Positions 1 through 7,815 of a stretch of 44,380 nt of DNA are shown piece by piece (position 1 is the stretch's first letter; every line of letters begins with the position of its first letter). The notes below the pieces were generated by a model that saw nothing but the letters and a program-made list of their open reading frames with translations, did not search any database and was not told the origin of the DNA. The DNA is from Steroidobacteraceae bacterium (GTDB taxonomy: Bacteria; Pseudomonadota; Gammaproteobacteria; Steroidobacterales; Steroidobacteraceae): positions 1-44,380 of the forward strand of contig JAPZRU010000004.1 in NCBI GenBank assembly GCA_027531255.1, written 5' to 3'. Position numbers and translations under genes: made by a program.

Positions 1-276
1 AAGGCGATGGTGCTGTGCGTCGACGAGAAGAGCCAGATCCAGGCACTGGATCGCCCGCAGCCGGCGCTGCCGATGATGCCGGGCGTGCCCGAGCGGCGCA
101 CGCACGAGACACCGACCGTGCGCCGCTGGCTGGCACGCCACTCGCGCTTCACCGTGCACTTCACGCCGACGTCGTCGTCGTGGGTGAACCAGGTCGAGCG
201 GTCTTTCGCCACGCTGACCGAGCGCCAGATCCGCAGCGGGACGCATCGTTCCACGATCGAACTCGAGCGTGCGACC
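1..276 (+). pseudogene. IS630-family transposase remnant, internally deleted, 5' end outside window
   Basis: The reading frame is already open at the left edge and shows IS630/Tc1-mariner-type DDE transposase landmarks. The CVDEKSQIQALDR segment carries the first catalytic Asp, and HFTPTSSSWVNQVER carries the last catalytic acidic residue. Between them, after PERRTH at about position 105, the sequence jumps directly to TPTVRRWLARH. Intact relatives have roughly 60 more residues there, including the second catalytic Asp in a DNYGTHK-type motif, so the enzyme must be inactive. Similarity ends abruptly at about 276 after ELERAT, where a helicase fragment begins. No terminal inverted repeat is visible. 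The family assignment is from recognised motifs; the deletion size is an estimate from memory of the family. Confidence 0.85.
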
Positions 277-500
277 AAGAGGCGCCCGTCGTCATCGCCT
301 CGCTCGCGACCTCGAGCGGCGACGACCTGCCGAGGGACATCGAGTTCGTGTACTCGAAGAACCGGCTGAACGTCGCGCTGTCGCGTGCGAAGTGCCTGTC
401 GGTGGTGGTCGCCTCGCCGAGGCTGCTGGACGTGCGCTGCCGCACGGTGGAGCAGATCGCGCTGGTGAATACGCTGTGCTGGGTGGAGAAGTACGGCCGG
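276..500 (+). pseudogene. C-terminal remnant of a superfamily I helicase (RecB-like nuclease/helicase type)
   Basis: About 74 residues read QEAPVVIASLATSSGDD, then FVYSKNRLNVALSRAK, then SPRLLDVRCRTVEQIALVN. These correspond to helicase motifs V and VI (the RLNVALSRA block) and the tail of DNA2/UvrD-like proteins, including those fused to a RecB-like nuclease. The N-terminal ATPase motifs are absent. The fragment starts exactly where transposase similarity stops and runs in a different frame, so it cannot be expressed as a normal product. Downstream of about 500 the frame continues without recognisable similarity. It is most simply a gene truncated by insertion or deletion at a mobile-element junction. 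Confidence 0.75.
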
Positions 501-618
501 GCGAGCGTGGCGGACGGCGCGCCGATCGAGGTCCGGGCGCAGACTTGGGTTCGCCCACTCAGGCGACGACCGGACTGCTCGACGCACCGCTCTGCGACGG
601 GCCTCGTTTCGCCCGCGT

Positions 619-921
619 CTAAGGGGTGTCGAGGTACTCGAGTTCCCAGGTACCCACCAGGCAATCGGCGATGCTGGGACCCAACCGCTGCAACGCTGCG
701 GAGTTCGCGTGCACGCCCGCGGCGGTCTCGTCGGCGAAAGATTCCAGCACTGCGTATCGGCCTGGCTCGCGGAGACGGTACAACTCGTACCCCACGGTAC
801 CCGGTTCGTTCGCGTGGACGTGAGCGGCCAGTTCCTGCATGAGTCCGAGGAACTGCTGTTCGCAGCCTTCGCGAACCGTCATGCGTGCAATGAACGTGAC
901 CGAGCCGAGTCTGTTCGCCAT
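619..921 (-). CDS. Antibiotic biosynthesis monooxygenase (ABM) domain protein
   Basis: This 100-residue protein is a single ABM (dimeric alpha/beta barrel) domain. It has the usual beta-strand start (SVTFIARMTVREGCEQQF), a helix, then GTVGYELYR and RYAVLESFADETAAGVHANS, as in small putative quinol monooxygenases such as YgiN. Such proteins are cytoplasmic, cofactor-free oxygenases, or sometimes just binding proteins, acting on quinols and polyketide-like aromatics. The ATG is preceded by GAGGATCTTCG and lies 9 nt after the Rieske oxygenase stop, so it is probably the last gene of the minus-strand operon. Pairing with a ring hydroxylase suggests it processes a hydroxylated product, but the substrate is unknown. 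No terminator is evident downstream. Confidence 0.8.
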   Translation of the reverse strand: MANRLGSVTFIARMTVREGCEQQFLGLMQELAAHVHANEPGTVGYELYRLREPGRYAVLESFADETAAGVHANSAALQRLGPSIADCLVGTWELEYLDTP

Positions 922-930
922 CGAAGATCC

Positions 931-2292
931 TCATTTCTCGCCGTAGACGTAGCGATCGAGCTCGCGATGAAGGTGCCGGATTCGCAGTTCCTGTTCGCTC
1001 CACAGGGGCCCCTTGAAGCCGCGCGAGCGGATGCCTGCCTGCACCATCGGCAGCAATTCGGAATCCTGGTCGAGCACCTGCCCGAGTTCCGGGCGTTGGC
1101 CAAGAGGCACCCGGCGTGCATCGAGCCGCGTCTCGCCGGTAGTGTCGGTACCAGGCGCGAGCCCCATCCACGCAGGCACGGCGTAGCCCGGCGCATCGAC
1201 ATGTCGGTACAGGATCATGGTGTCGTACGTGAAGCGTTCCGGATCGCGTTGATGCGGCAGGAACCGGTGCACGAACACGCCTTCCGGATGCAGCCCCAGC
1301 TGGACGTTTGGGAACAGCGTGGTCGGCCAGCTGTCAACGAGCTGTCCATCCGTGAAGTTCCGGTAGTGGGCGAGGCCCAGACGCTCGGCGCGCGCCCGCT
1401 TCGCCCGCTGCACGGCCTGACGGACCGCGGTCGCGTCCCCCACGAAACCTGCGGGATCGATCCCGGCGTCGCGAAGCATCATCTGCAGGCCGGCGTCGAC
1501 CGTCGTGCGATCCTCGAGCTGGTGCGAGCGCACGCAGAATGGCACGATCATCCTGCTTGCACCGTTCTCGAACAGGTCCTGCTGGCTGTAGTACTCCATG
1601 ACCGTGCAGGTCTGCGGGTGGACGAAAGGCAAGTGGTAAGTCTCCACGAAGGAGTCCTGTCCCGTCTTCCAGTTCGCGGCCCACTCGCTCTGCACGTGCT
1701 GAACCACGTGCATCCGGTCGATCTCGTACGCTTCGAGATAGCCGTCCGGCAGGCCCAGGTACTGCTTGAGGGGCGGGGCCTTGCCGTCGAGGTTCACGAA
1801 GACGAGCCCGCAGTGAGTTTCCGTGCGCACCGGCGCGAGACCAGGACGGTGGGCGACGACCCCGGACCGAAAGGTGTGCTCGTCAGTGATCTTCAGGAGC
1901 CCGCCGTCGCAGCCGAACTCCCAGCCGTGGAACGAGCACGTGAACCGGTCTACGGAACCACGCTCGGCCAGTGCCACCCGTGTTCCCCGGTGAGGACACG
2001 CGTTGAAGAAGGAGCGCACCGAGCCGTCGCGCTGGCGGACCACCACGAGGCTCTCGCCGCCTAGCTCGAACGTGAAGAAGTCGCCGGGATCCGGGATGTC
2101 TGACGCCACGCCAGCCAGCAGCCAGACGCGCGGCCACAGCCGTTCGTTCTCCCACTGCATCCACTGCGCGGAGTAGTACCGGGCCGGGTCGGGCGCACCC
2201 TCACCATTGTCGACGTACGGGCGGCGGGCCTCATGCGTGTTTGCGGGCCCGCCGACGTCCATCGGCCAGGCGATCTGCAGCGCTTCAGCCAT
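931..2292 (-). CDS. Rieske [2Fe-2S] ring-hydroxylating oxygenase, alpha subunit
   Basis: The 453-residue protein has the two-domain layout of aromatic ring-hydroxylating oxygenase alpha subunits. The Rieske cluster ligands are C99-x-H101 (NACPHRGTR) and C119-x2-H122 (CSFHGWEF). The catalytic domain follows, with the mononuclear iron histidines H220 and H225 in ETYHLPFVH. Length and the NWKTGQDSFVETYH context fit single-component-type terminal oxygenases acting on aromatics, quaternary amines or steroids. No beta subunit, ferredoxin or reductase gene lies nearby, so electron partners must be encoded elsewhere. Its ATG overlaps the TAA of the upstream TetR gene by one base, implying translational coupling. 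Co-transcription with a TonB receptor suggests it oxidises an imported substrate; that is inference. Confidence 0.92.
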   Translation of the reverse strand: MAEALQIAWPMDVGGPANTHEARRPYVDNGEGAPDPARYYSAQWMQWENERLWPRVWLLAGVASDIPDPGDFFTFELGGESLVVVRQRDGSVRSFFNACPHRGTRVALAERGSVDRFTCSFHGWEFGCDGGLLKITDEHTFRSGVVAHRPGLAPVRTETHCGLVFVNLDGKAPPLKQYLGLPDGYLEAYEIDRMHVVQHVQSEWAANWKTGQDSFVETYHLPFVHPQTCTVMEYYSQQDLFENGASRMIVPFCVRSHQLEDRTTVDAGLQMMLRDAGIDPAGFVGDATAVRQAVQRAKRARAERLGLAHYRNFTDGQLVDSWPTTLFPNVQLGLHPEGVFVHRFLPHQRDPERFTYDTMILYRHVDAPGYAVPAWMGLAPGTDTTGETRLDARRVPLGQRPELGQVLDQDSELLPMVQAGIRSRGFKGPLWSEQELRIRHLHRELDRYVYGEK

Positions 2293-2939
2293 TACGTATC
2301 CTCCCAGATGTCGGAGTGGCGAGGCGCTTCGGCCAGGAGCGCGCCGAGGAACGCCGCGCAGGAGACGGATCGCGCGGCCCGCGGCCTGAGCGTCCAGCCG
2401 GCGACGAGGGCATACAAGCTGTGACCGCGGTCAGCGTCGGCCATGGGCACCGCCGCGCGTGCGAGCGCCAAGAACCCGGTATCCAGCGGCTCCCGCCACG
2501 CGGCTAGTATGTCTTGGACCGCGACCGCCCTGCGTGCGAGGACCGCGCACTCGAACCAGACCCGGGCGGCCGGGGATCGGGAGAACCCCTCGCACGCCTG
2601 GGCCAGCACGACGAGCCGCCGGTGCACCGGGGCGTTCGAGACCCGCAACGTGCTTCGCTGCAGCTCGCTCACGCAATGGCCGGCGGCGCAGAGCAGCATC
2701 GACCGGTAGAGGCCCTCTCCGGGACCAAGGTACCTGCGTACGGCCGATTTCGACATGCAGGCCTCGGCTGCGACGATTGCCACAGTGAGCCGGGGTAAAC
2801 CGTGCCGCGCACAGCCGATCACCGCAGCGCGGCGGATCCGATCAGCGACCGGAAGCGGCGGAGGGATCAGCTCCCCCCGCCGGCCGTGCGGTGCGCGGCG
2901 GGTACCGTGTCTCATGACGGAGATCAACGGCGCCTCCAC
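2292..2939 (-). CDS. TetR/AcrR-family transcriptional regulator
   Basis: The N-terminal region (about residues 30-75) matches a TetR helix-turn-helix: ADRIRRAAVIGCARHGL, then LTVAIVAAEACMSKSAVRRY and an EGLYRSML segment. The remaining 140 residues form an all-helical ligand domain without family-specific marks. The frame opens at a GTG at 2939; an ATG at 2915 is a credible alternative and would remove 8 residues. It is unusual in sitting inside the operon, 31 nt after the receptor stop and overlapping the Rieske gene by one base, instead of being divergent. Likely roles are autoregulation of this operon in response to a substrate or product. The serine/alanine/arginine-rich C-terminus is poorly conserved. 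Confidence 0.8.
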   Translation of the reverse strand: MEAPLISVMRHGTRRAPHGRRGELIPPPLPVADRIRRAAVIGCARHGLPRLTVAIVAAEACMSKSAVRRYLGPGEGLYRSMLLCAAGHCVSELQRSTLRVSNAPVHRRLVVLAQACEGFSRSPAARVWFECAVLARRAVAVQDILAAWREPLDTGFLALARAAVPMADADRGHSLYALVAGWTLRPRAARSVSCAAFLGALLAEAPRHSDIWEDT

Positions 2940-2970
2940 AGCGGACCTGCCCGCGGCGATCGACGGCCGA

Positions 2971-5391
2971 TCAGAGCTGTCCGAACCGGAAGCCTGCCTG
3001 GACCCCGTAGTAGCGCGGCTCGCCGTAGAAGGACCAGAGCCAGAGCGGTTCGACGTTCTGCGAGGCGTTGCGATAGACCTCGTCGGTGAGGTTGCGTCCT
3101 ATGGCGCGCACGAACCAACGTTCGTCCTCCGGTCCGAAAGTGACGGAAGCATCGACCAGCGTGCGCGCCTCGGCGAACGTCGTGAAGCGTGGATTCGTGT
3201 AGGACAGGGTGTACGCGTTCTTCGAAACGTGATTCGCGGCTGCTGCGAACGTGAGCTTGTGCCCAGCGGCGCCGACCGGTGTCGAGTAATTGACGTCGAC
3301 GGTGGCGGTCCACTCCGGGCAGCGGCTCACCGGCGCGTCCTCGAGGTTGTAGCCCGACCCGACGCTCGAGAAGGCGTCGTACTCGCACTTCTGGTAGCTG
3401 AACGGCAGCCGGAGGGTGAGTCCCTCGGTGATCTGGGCGGTGATTTCGTTCTCGATGCCGTAGGCGGTCATCTCCGCAGCGTTGAGGAACAGTGTCTGCT
3501 GCGTCGGCCGGCCGTTCTGGTCGGGAACAACCGCAACGACCTGCCGGATGGCGTCCTTGTACGTGACGTAGAAGACGGCGGAATTGAAGCGCAGCCGGTT
3601 GTCCATCAGCTCGCTTTTCAGGCCAATCTCGAAGGAGTCGGCTTTTTCAGGGTTGGTCGGCCGCTTCTCGACGTCGGTGATCGGCGTGAACGCGGTACCG
3701 ACCTGGTCGTTGTAGCCGCCGGCCTTGAAGCCCCGGGAGAACGTGGCGTAGCCGAACAGGGTGTCACTGAACTCGTAGGCGAGGCTGGCCCGGTAGGTGG
3801 GCTCCGACCAGGACTTCTCGTCGCGCACGACGCCGAAGGGATAACGGCTGAAGTCGCCGGCCGCCATGACGCTGCCGAGCTGGCGCCATGTGAAGCTCGG
3901 CACCACCTGGCCGGTCGGCGACGGCAGCTGCTGGACGTACACCTGCGTGCGGCCGGTCCAGCGCTTCTCCTCGCGCGTCCAGCGGGCGCCCAGCGTCAGC
4001 GTCATGCGGTCGCTGAACGCGTAGTTGAACTCGCCGAAGCCCGCGGTCGAGCGTGCGTTCTGGGCGTTGCAGAGGATAGAGGGATTGTTCACGTACCCGC
4101 CGGGCTCGAGCCCCGGGGTCAGCGGCACCCCGAACCCGTCCAGGAACCCGCGGATCTGGGCCACGCAAAAGCGTGTGTCGTCGTGCTGGTGGAACGCGCC
4201 GACCACGTAGTTGAAGGCGCCGTCCGAGTGAGAGGCGAAGCGGATTTCCTGAGACCACGTATCGCGCAGGTCGGAGCGGTTGATGTCGAAGGTCGGAAAC
4301 ACCGAATTGCCGGTTTCGGTCCCGGCCAGGGAAGAGTCCTGCGCACGGTAGCCCGATACGGAGGTCAGCGTACCGCTGCCGAAGTCCCAGTCGACGTTCA
4401 GATAGATGCCGTCGACGTCCACGAACTGGCCCCGGTCGATGCCGATCAGGCGGTCGTTGACGTTGGACAGTCCGCCGCGGTCGAACACGCTGCCCCGCTG
4501 GTCCGGAATCCAGCCCAGCCCGGCCCAGAAAAAGGTGGCCGGGTCGTTCGGCGTCTCGTTGACGGCGGTTGGCGTCTCGGAGCGATCCGCCAGGAACTCG
4601 TACTGCAGGAGCGCGCGGAAGTTCTCTGATGGCTGCCACAGCAGCTTCGCACGCGCGGTCGTCACTTCGGTCCCCCCGACGGTACGCCCGTCGCCGCGGA
4701 ACGTAGTACCGAGGATCGTGTTGACGGCCCCGTTCTTCATGTAGCCGTCTTCCTTCTGGCGACTCGCCACGAGCCGCAGGCCCAGCGTGTCCGCGACCAG
4801 CGGGATGTCCAGCGAGGCCTGGGTGTTCAGGGTTTCGCGCTTGCCGAACTCGGCGCGCACTTCCGCGGCGAACGCGTCGAGCCGCGGCTCCTTGGTGCGC
4901 ACGACGACGACACCGCCCGTCGTGTTCTTCCCGAACAGGGTGCCTTGGGGACCCCTGAGCACCTCCACCGAGCCGATGTCGAACGCGTCGAGCAGTTGGG
5001 TCTGCGGGCTCGGTACCACGAAGTCGTCGATCAGCACCGCGATGGGTGGCTCGTTGTAGACGATGATGTCGGTGTTGCCGACGCCGCGCATCGCGAACGC
5101 CGCGGCATTGAAGCCGGTGATCTTGGTGGCCGAGAAGTTCGGCACGTAGGCCGCGAGGTCGCCCAGGTTCGTCGGATTGACCTGCTGGATCAGCGCAGAG
5201 TCGAGCGCCGACACCGCGATCGGCGTGGTCTGCAGGTTGGTCTCGCGGCGCTGCGCCGTGACGACGACTTCCTCCAGCCCGCCCACCGCGGGTTCCGCGG
5301 CCTGCACTGGGCCCCCGTGCAGGGCGCCGGCAACGGCGGCGGCCAGTGAACCGTAGACGAGAAGCGTGCGGCGAGCGGCAATTCGAGTCAT
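2971..5391 (-). CDS. TonB-dependent outer-membrane receptor (1 of 4)
   Basis: An 806-residue TonB-dependent transporter. It has a Sec signal peptide ending near GGPVQAAEP, a TonB box-like segment (LEEVVVTAQRRETNLQ), a plug domain (about 55-165) with FAMRGVGNTD and VEVLRGPQGTLFGKNTTGG, and a 22-strand-type beta barrel rich in aromatic strands to the end (RYYGVQAGFRFGQL). The last residue is Leu, not the aromatic residue usual for BAM substrates. The chosen ATG (5391) has a GGGGG Shine-Dalgarno 7 nt upstream; an in-frame ATG 18 nt earlier is possible. It follows the Tat-exported protein by 53 nt and precedes TetR, Rieske and ABM genes. This receptor type often serves uptake of organic substrates, not only siderophores, which fits the oxygenase neighbours. 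Confidence 0.95.
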   Translation of the reverse strand: MTRIAARRTLLVYGSLAAAVAGALHGGPVQAAEPAVGGLEEVVVTAQRRETNLQTTPIAVSALDSALIQQVNPTNLGDLAAYVPNFSATKITGFNAAAFAMRGVGNTDIIVYNEPPIAVLIDDFVVPSPQTQLLDAFDIGSVEVLRGPQGTLFGKNTTGGVVVVRTKEPRLDAFAAEVRAEFGKRETLNTQASLDIPLVADTLGLRLVASRQKEDGYMKNGAVNTILGTTFRGDGRTVGGTEVTTARAKLLWQPSENFRALLQYEFLADRSETPTAVNETPNDPATFFWAGLGWIPDQRGSVFDRGGLSNVNDRLIGIDRGQFVDVDGIYLNVDWDFGSGTLTSVSGYRAQDSSLAGTETGNSVFPTFDINRSDLRDTWSQEIRFASHSDGAFNYVVGAFHQHDDTRFCVAQIRGFLDGFGVPLTPGLEPGGYVNNPSILCNAQNARSTAGFGEFNYAFSDRMTLTLGARWTREEKRWTGRTQVYVQQLPSPTGQVVPSFTWRQLGSVMAAGDFSRYPFGVVRDEKSWSEPTYRASLAYEFSDTLFGYATFSRGFKAGGYNDQVGTAFTPITDVEKRPTNPEKADSFEIGLKSELMDNRLRFNSAVFYVTYKDAIRQVVAVVPDQNGRPTQQTLFLNAAEMTAYGIENEITAQITEGLTLRLPFSYQKCEYDAFSSVGSGYNLEDAPVSRCPEWTATVDVNYSTPVGAAGHKLTFAAAANHVSKNAYTLSYTNPRFTTFAEARTLVDASVTFGPEDERWFVRAIGRNLTDEVYRNASQNVEPLWLWSFYGEPRYYGVQAGFRFGQL

Positions 5392-5444
5392 GGGTATCCC
5401 CCTCATTGCGTGGCGCGCGGTCCGGGACAGACCGGGCGAGAACG

Positions 5445-7052
5445 TCAGGCGCGACGGTGCTGGCTGACCGGCTTGCGGCGCCCGACGCGTTCGTAGGCTT
5501 CGGCTGGCCAGTCGGCCGGGTTCTTGTAGTGCACATGGACGGTCTCGCCGTCCGGGTCGTCCAGCGGGTGGTACTCGACCCACAGCGGATGGCCCAGTTG
5601 ATCGATCGGGTAGATCTCGTGGAGCATGTGGCAGTGCGTGGAGTAGATCGGGTAGTCGGTCTTGCCCCACGTGATGCCGCGCGGTTCCCGCATCAGGTGG
5701 CAGCACATCGGCGACTGGTAGGCGCCGAAGGTTGGATACCGGATGCGTGAGCCCGAGATTCGCTCGACCGTCGGCGCGTATCGGCTCGACCACATCCGGT
5801 GACAGGCGCCCAGCGGCCGGCCGCGGAGCACGAAGGTCTGGTCGGTCTCCTCGATGGAGAAGGTCGACCCGTGCGAGCGCCAGACCATCGCCCACATGGC
5901 GATCGCATCCTTGGCGTTCAGCGCGCGGACCGCGCCGACGTAGGGCGCCATCACCACCTCGGCCGTACGCACGAGCGACGCTTCCGCAGCATCTTCGCCA
6001 AGGTTGCGGGCGATCCACGTCAGCAGGCCGGCGATCAGGAGCCCGAGGGGATCCTTCGCGCCGACCAGCTCGTGATCCATCCGCTGCGTGATCCGGCGCA
6101 GACGATCCCAGTCGCCCTGCGCGGCCGCCTGCTCCACCTGGATCGACAGGGGCGTGCCGAGGCGCTCGAGTTCCTCGGCGGTGAAGGCCTGCGCGGCGAT
6201 CTCCGCGGGCAGGCCCCGCCGCGGCTTGCTGAGCCCGACGCGGGCATAGGCCTGTTCCGGGATCCGCGACGCATCCTTGTAGACGTCGAGATACGCGGTG
6301 GCGTCGGGCCGCTCCGGCAGCGAGACGACCGCGATCGGGTAGCCGAGCAGCTCGATCGGCAGGATCTCGAGGAACAGTACCTCGGTCGCCAGGAAACAGG
6401 GCACGCCGGCCCGCGACTGGGTCGTCGGCCGCGGCCTGCCGAGGATCGCGTGCGAGGTCGGTGCGGCGTAGGCGCCGTGGGTGGGATAGAAATAGCGGTT
6501 GCCGTCGCGCAGTCGCGGCTGCGTCGCCTGCCACGCAGTTGCAGGTAGCCATTGCCGGACCGGCGCCCAGGGCCCGAGGCTGAAGCGCACGCGCTCCGCA
6601 TCCTCCTCGACCCGGAAGGTGCTGCCCGAGGCGCGCAGGCGTTCGGCCAGTCGCTCCACATGCGCGCGCAGGGGGAGTCCCCTGTACCCGAGGACGTCGT
6701 CGCGGAACGAGTGCTCGGACATCTGGCGCAGCGCCTCGTCGTGGCGGTCGTCGTCCGTGCGGGCCAAGATGAAGGTCTGGAGCGTCGCCACCCACTGCAT
6801 GTAGGCGTCGTAGATCGCGAGGGTCTCGAGATCCATCTGGGCGCGGATCTCGGCGAGCGGCGCGGGATCGCGCGCCGCCACGGCACGCTCCAGCCGGATC
6901 GAGAGCGGCGTTGCCATCAGCTCCAGCTGCTCCGGCGTGTAGAGCCGCCTGGACGCGGCGTCGCGCGCCGACGCGCTGGCGGGCACGGCGGCCGCTGCGG
7001 CACCGATAGCGGCCAGCGAGCCGACGAACTCGCGCCGGGACAAATCTGTCAT
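5445..7052 (-). CDS. Tat-exported protein made of two tandem copies of an uncharacterised domain
   Basis: The 535-residue protein begins with a twin-arginine signal (SRREFVGSLAAIGAAAAAV) and likely cleavage after PASA. The rest is an internal duplication. Repeat 1 (about 38-277) and repeat 2 (about 290-528) share, in order, YTPEQLELMATPLSI / FTAEELERLGTPLSI, ASGSTFRVEE / SHGSTFSIEE, FYPTHGAY / RYPTFGAY, and ILPIELLGYP / IYPIDQLGHP, and both end in an AYxRVG segment. Repeat 2 has a Cys/His-rich site (CCH at 450-452 and STHCHMLHE at 471-479) whose counterpart in repeat 1 is degenerate (LATEVLFLE). It resembles uncharacterised single-domain proteins with a THC motif, distantly like amino-thiazoline-carboxylate hydrolase-type proteins, but I assign no function. 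GGGGGG precedes the ATG. It is first in an operon with a TonB receptor and Rieske oxygenase. Confidence 0.8.
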   Translation of the reverse strand: MTDLSRREFVGSLAAIGAAAAAVPASASARDAASRRLYTPEQLELMATPLSIRLERAVAARDPAPLAEIRAQMDLETLAIYDAYMQWVATLQTFILARTDDDRHDEALRQMSEHSFRDDVLGYRGLPLRAHVERLAERLRASGSTFRVEEDAERVRFSLGPWAPVRQWLPATAWQATQPRLRDGNRYFYPTHGAYAAPTSHAILGRPRPTTQSRAGVPCFLATEVLFLEILPIELLGYPIAVVSLPERPDATAYLDVYKDASRIPEQAYARVGLSKPRRGLPAEIAAQAFTAEELERLGTPLSIQVEQAAAQGDWDRLRRITQRMDHELVGAKDPLGLLIAGLLTWIARNLGEDAAEASLVRTAEVVMAPYVGAVRALNAKDAIAMWAMVWRSHGSTFSIEETDQTFVLRGRPLGACHRMWSSRYAPTVERISGSRIRYPTFGAYQSPMCCHLMREPRGITWGKTDYPIYSTHCHMLHEIYPIDQLGHPLWVEYHPLDDPDGETVHVHYKNPADWPAEAYERVGRRKPVSQHRRA

Positions 7053-7090
7053 GACGACCCCCCTGAGAAAAAGTCGTGACGATCTTGTCG

Positions 7091-7110
7091 TTCGTTAAAC
7101 ATTGAACGAA
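7091..7110. promoter_or_regulatory. 20-bp dyad, probable MarR operator
   Basis: TTCGTTAAACATTGAACGAA has perfect 6-bp outer arms (TTCGTT/AACGAA) and partly symmetrical AA/TT positions inside. It lies in the 166-bp gap between the divergent Tat-protein gene and the MarR gene, 38 bp from the former's start. Its size and AT-rich character in very GC-rich DNA fit a MarR-dimer site controlling both directions. Binding is inferred; no second copy was noticed. Confidence 0.55.
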
Positions 7111-7218
7111 TTACGCGGGGATCGCAAGGTCGCGCCGGCGGACGCCTGCTGCGCAGTCCGCGCCGCGGTGGTCTATGCTCGTGCAATGCAAAAACATTCT
7201 CGCCGTGGAGGCTCCGAC

Positions 7219-7815
7219 GTGCCGGCCCGTCGCCGAACTCATCCATCGCTCCCGGACCTGCCACAGGATCTCGAGATCGGGTACGCCATCGCTCGGCTGG
7301 GGCGCCTTCTGGCCCGGGACGCCGCGCGCAGCGTGGCGCGCGACGTCGGGCTCAACCTTGCGGAGTGGCGGCTGCTGCTGGTGGTCGACGACGCGCGAGA
7401 CCGGCAGTTCGACTCGCTCGCCGACCTCGCCCTGCTGGAGAAGAGCCACGCGTCGCTGGCGAGCCGCGCGTTGCTCGGGCGGAAGCTGATCGAACAGAGG
7501 CCCGATCCCGCCGATCGACGGCGGGTGCTGCTGCGCCGGCTGCCGGGGGGCCGCGCGCTCGTCGACCGCTACCTGCGCGGCTCGGCGGAAAGTCGACGTG
7601 GGCTGTGGGCGGTGCTGACGACGCGCGAAGCCGCGGCGATGCGCGCCGGGCTCTTCAAGCTCCTCGATCGCATAGAGCGCAACCCGCCGGCCGAGCACGC
7701 GGCTGACAGCGCCGGCCCAAGGCCGGGCGAGAGCCCGATTGGCGCTCGCCCGGCGCGACGCGCGGCCGGCCTTGTCAGGGCCGCACGACCCCGATCGCCT
7801 CGATCTCGATCTTGA
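7219..7815 (+). CDS. MarR-family transcriptional regulator
   Basis: The product is 198 residues if translation begins at the GTG at 7219, which has GGAGG 7 nt upstream; an ATG at 7186 lacks a ribosome site. Residues about 20-140 match a MarR winged helix: IGYAIARLGRLLARD, then VGLNLAEWRLLLVV, SLADLALLEKSHASLASRAL (recognition helix), then DPADRRRVLLR (the wing). The C-terminal 40 residues are Arg/Ala/Pro-rich, run through a 10-bp hairpin and extend 41 nt past the stop of the convergent Rid gene. This suggests an earlier stop codon was lost. It faces the Tat-protein/receptor/Rieske operon across a palindrome, so it probably regulates that operon in response to an aromatic or related ligand. 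Confidence 0.85.
   Translation: MPARRRTHPSLPDLPQDLEIGYAIARLGRLLARDAARSVARDVGLNLAEWRLLLVVDDARDRQFDSLADLALLEKSHASLASRALLGRKLIEQRPDPADRRRVLLRRLPGGRALVDRYLRGSAESRRGLWAVLTTREAAAMRAGLFKLLDRIERNPPAEHAADSAGPRPGESPIGARPARRAAGLVRAARPRSPRSRS
7722..7754. terminator. Hairpin between convergent MarR and Rid genes
   Basis: GCCGGGCGAG (7722-7731) pairs perfectly with CTCGCCCGGC (7745-7754), and GCC/GGC within the loop extend the structure. It lies 20 nt beyond the stop of the minus-strand Rid gene and inside the C-terminal codons of the MarR frame. No T-run follows on either strand, so it may be a weak or Rho-assisted bidirectional terminator. Confidence 0.45.

Noticed and set aside
2755-4629. Very long plus-strand open frame opposite the first TonB receptor
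   Set aside because: High GC content removes stop codons in antisense frames. The minus-strand receptor has clear domain motifs and a ribosome site, while this frame has skewed Arg/Val/Glu composition and no recognisable domain.
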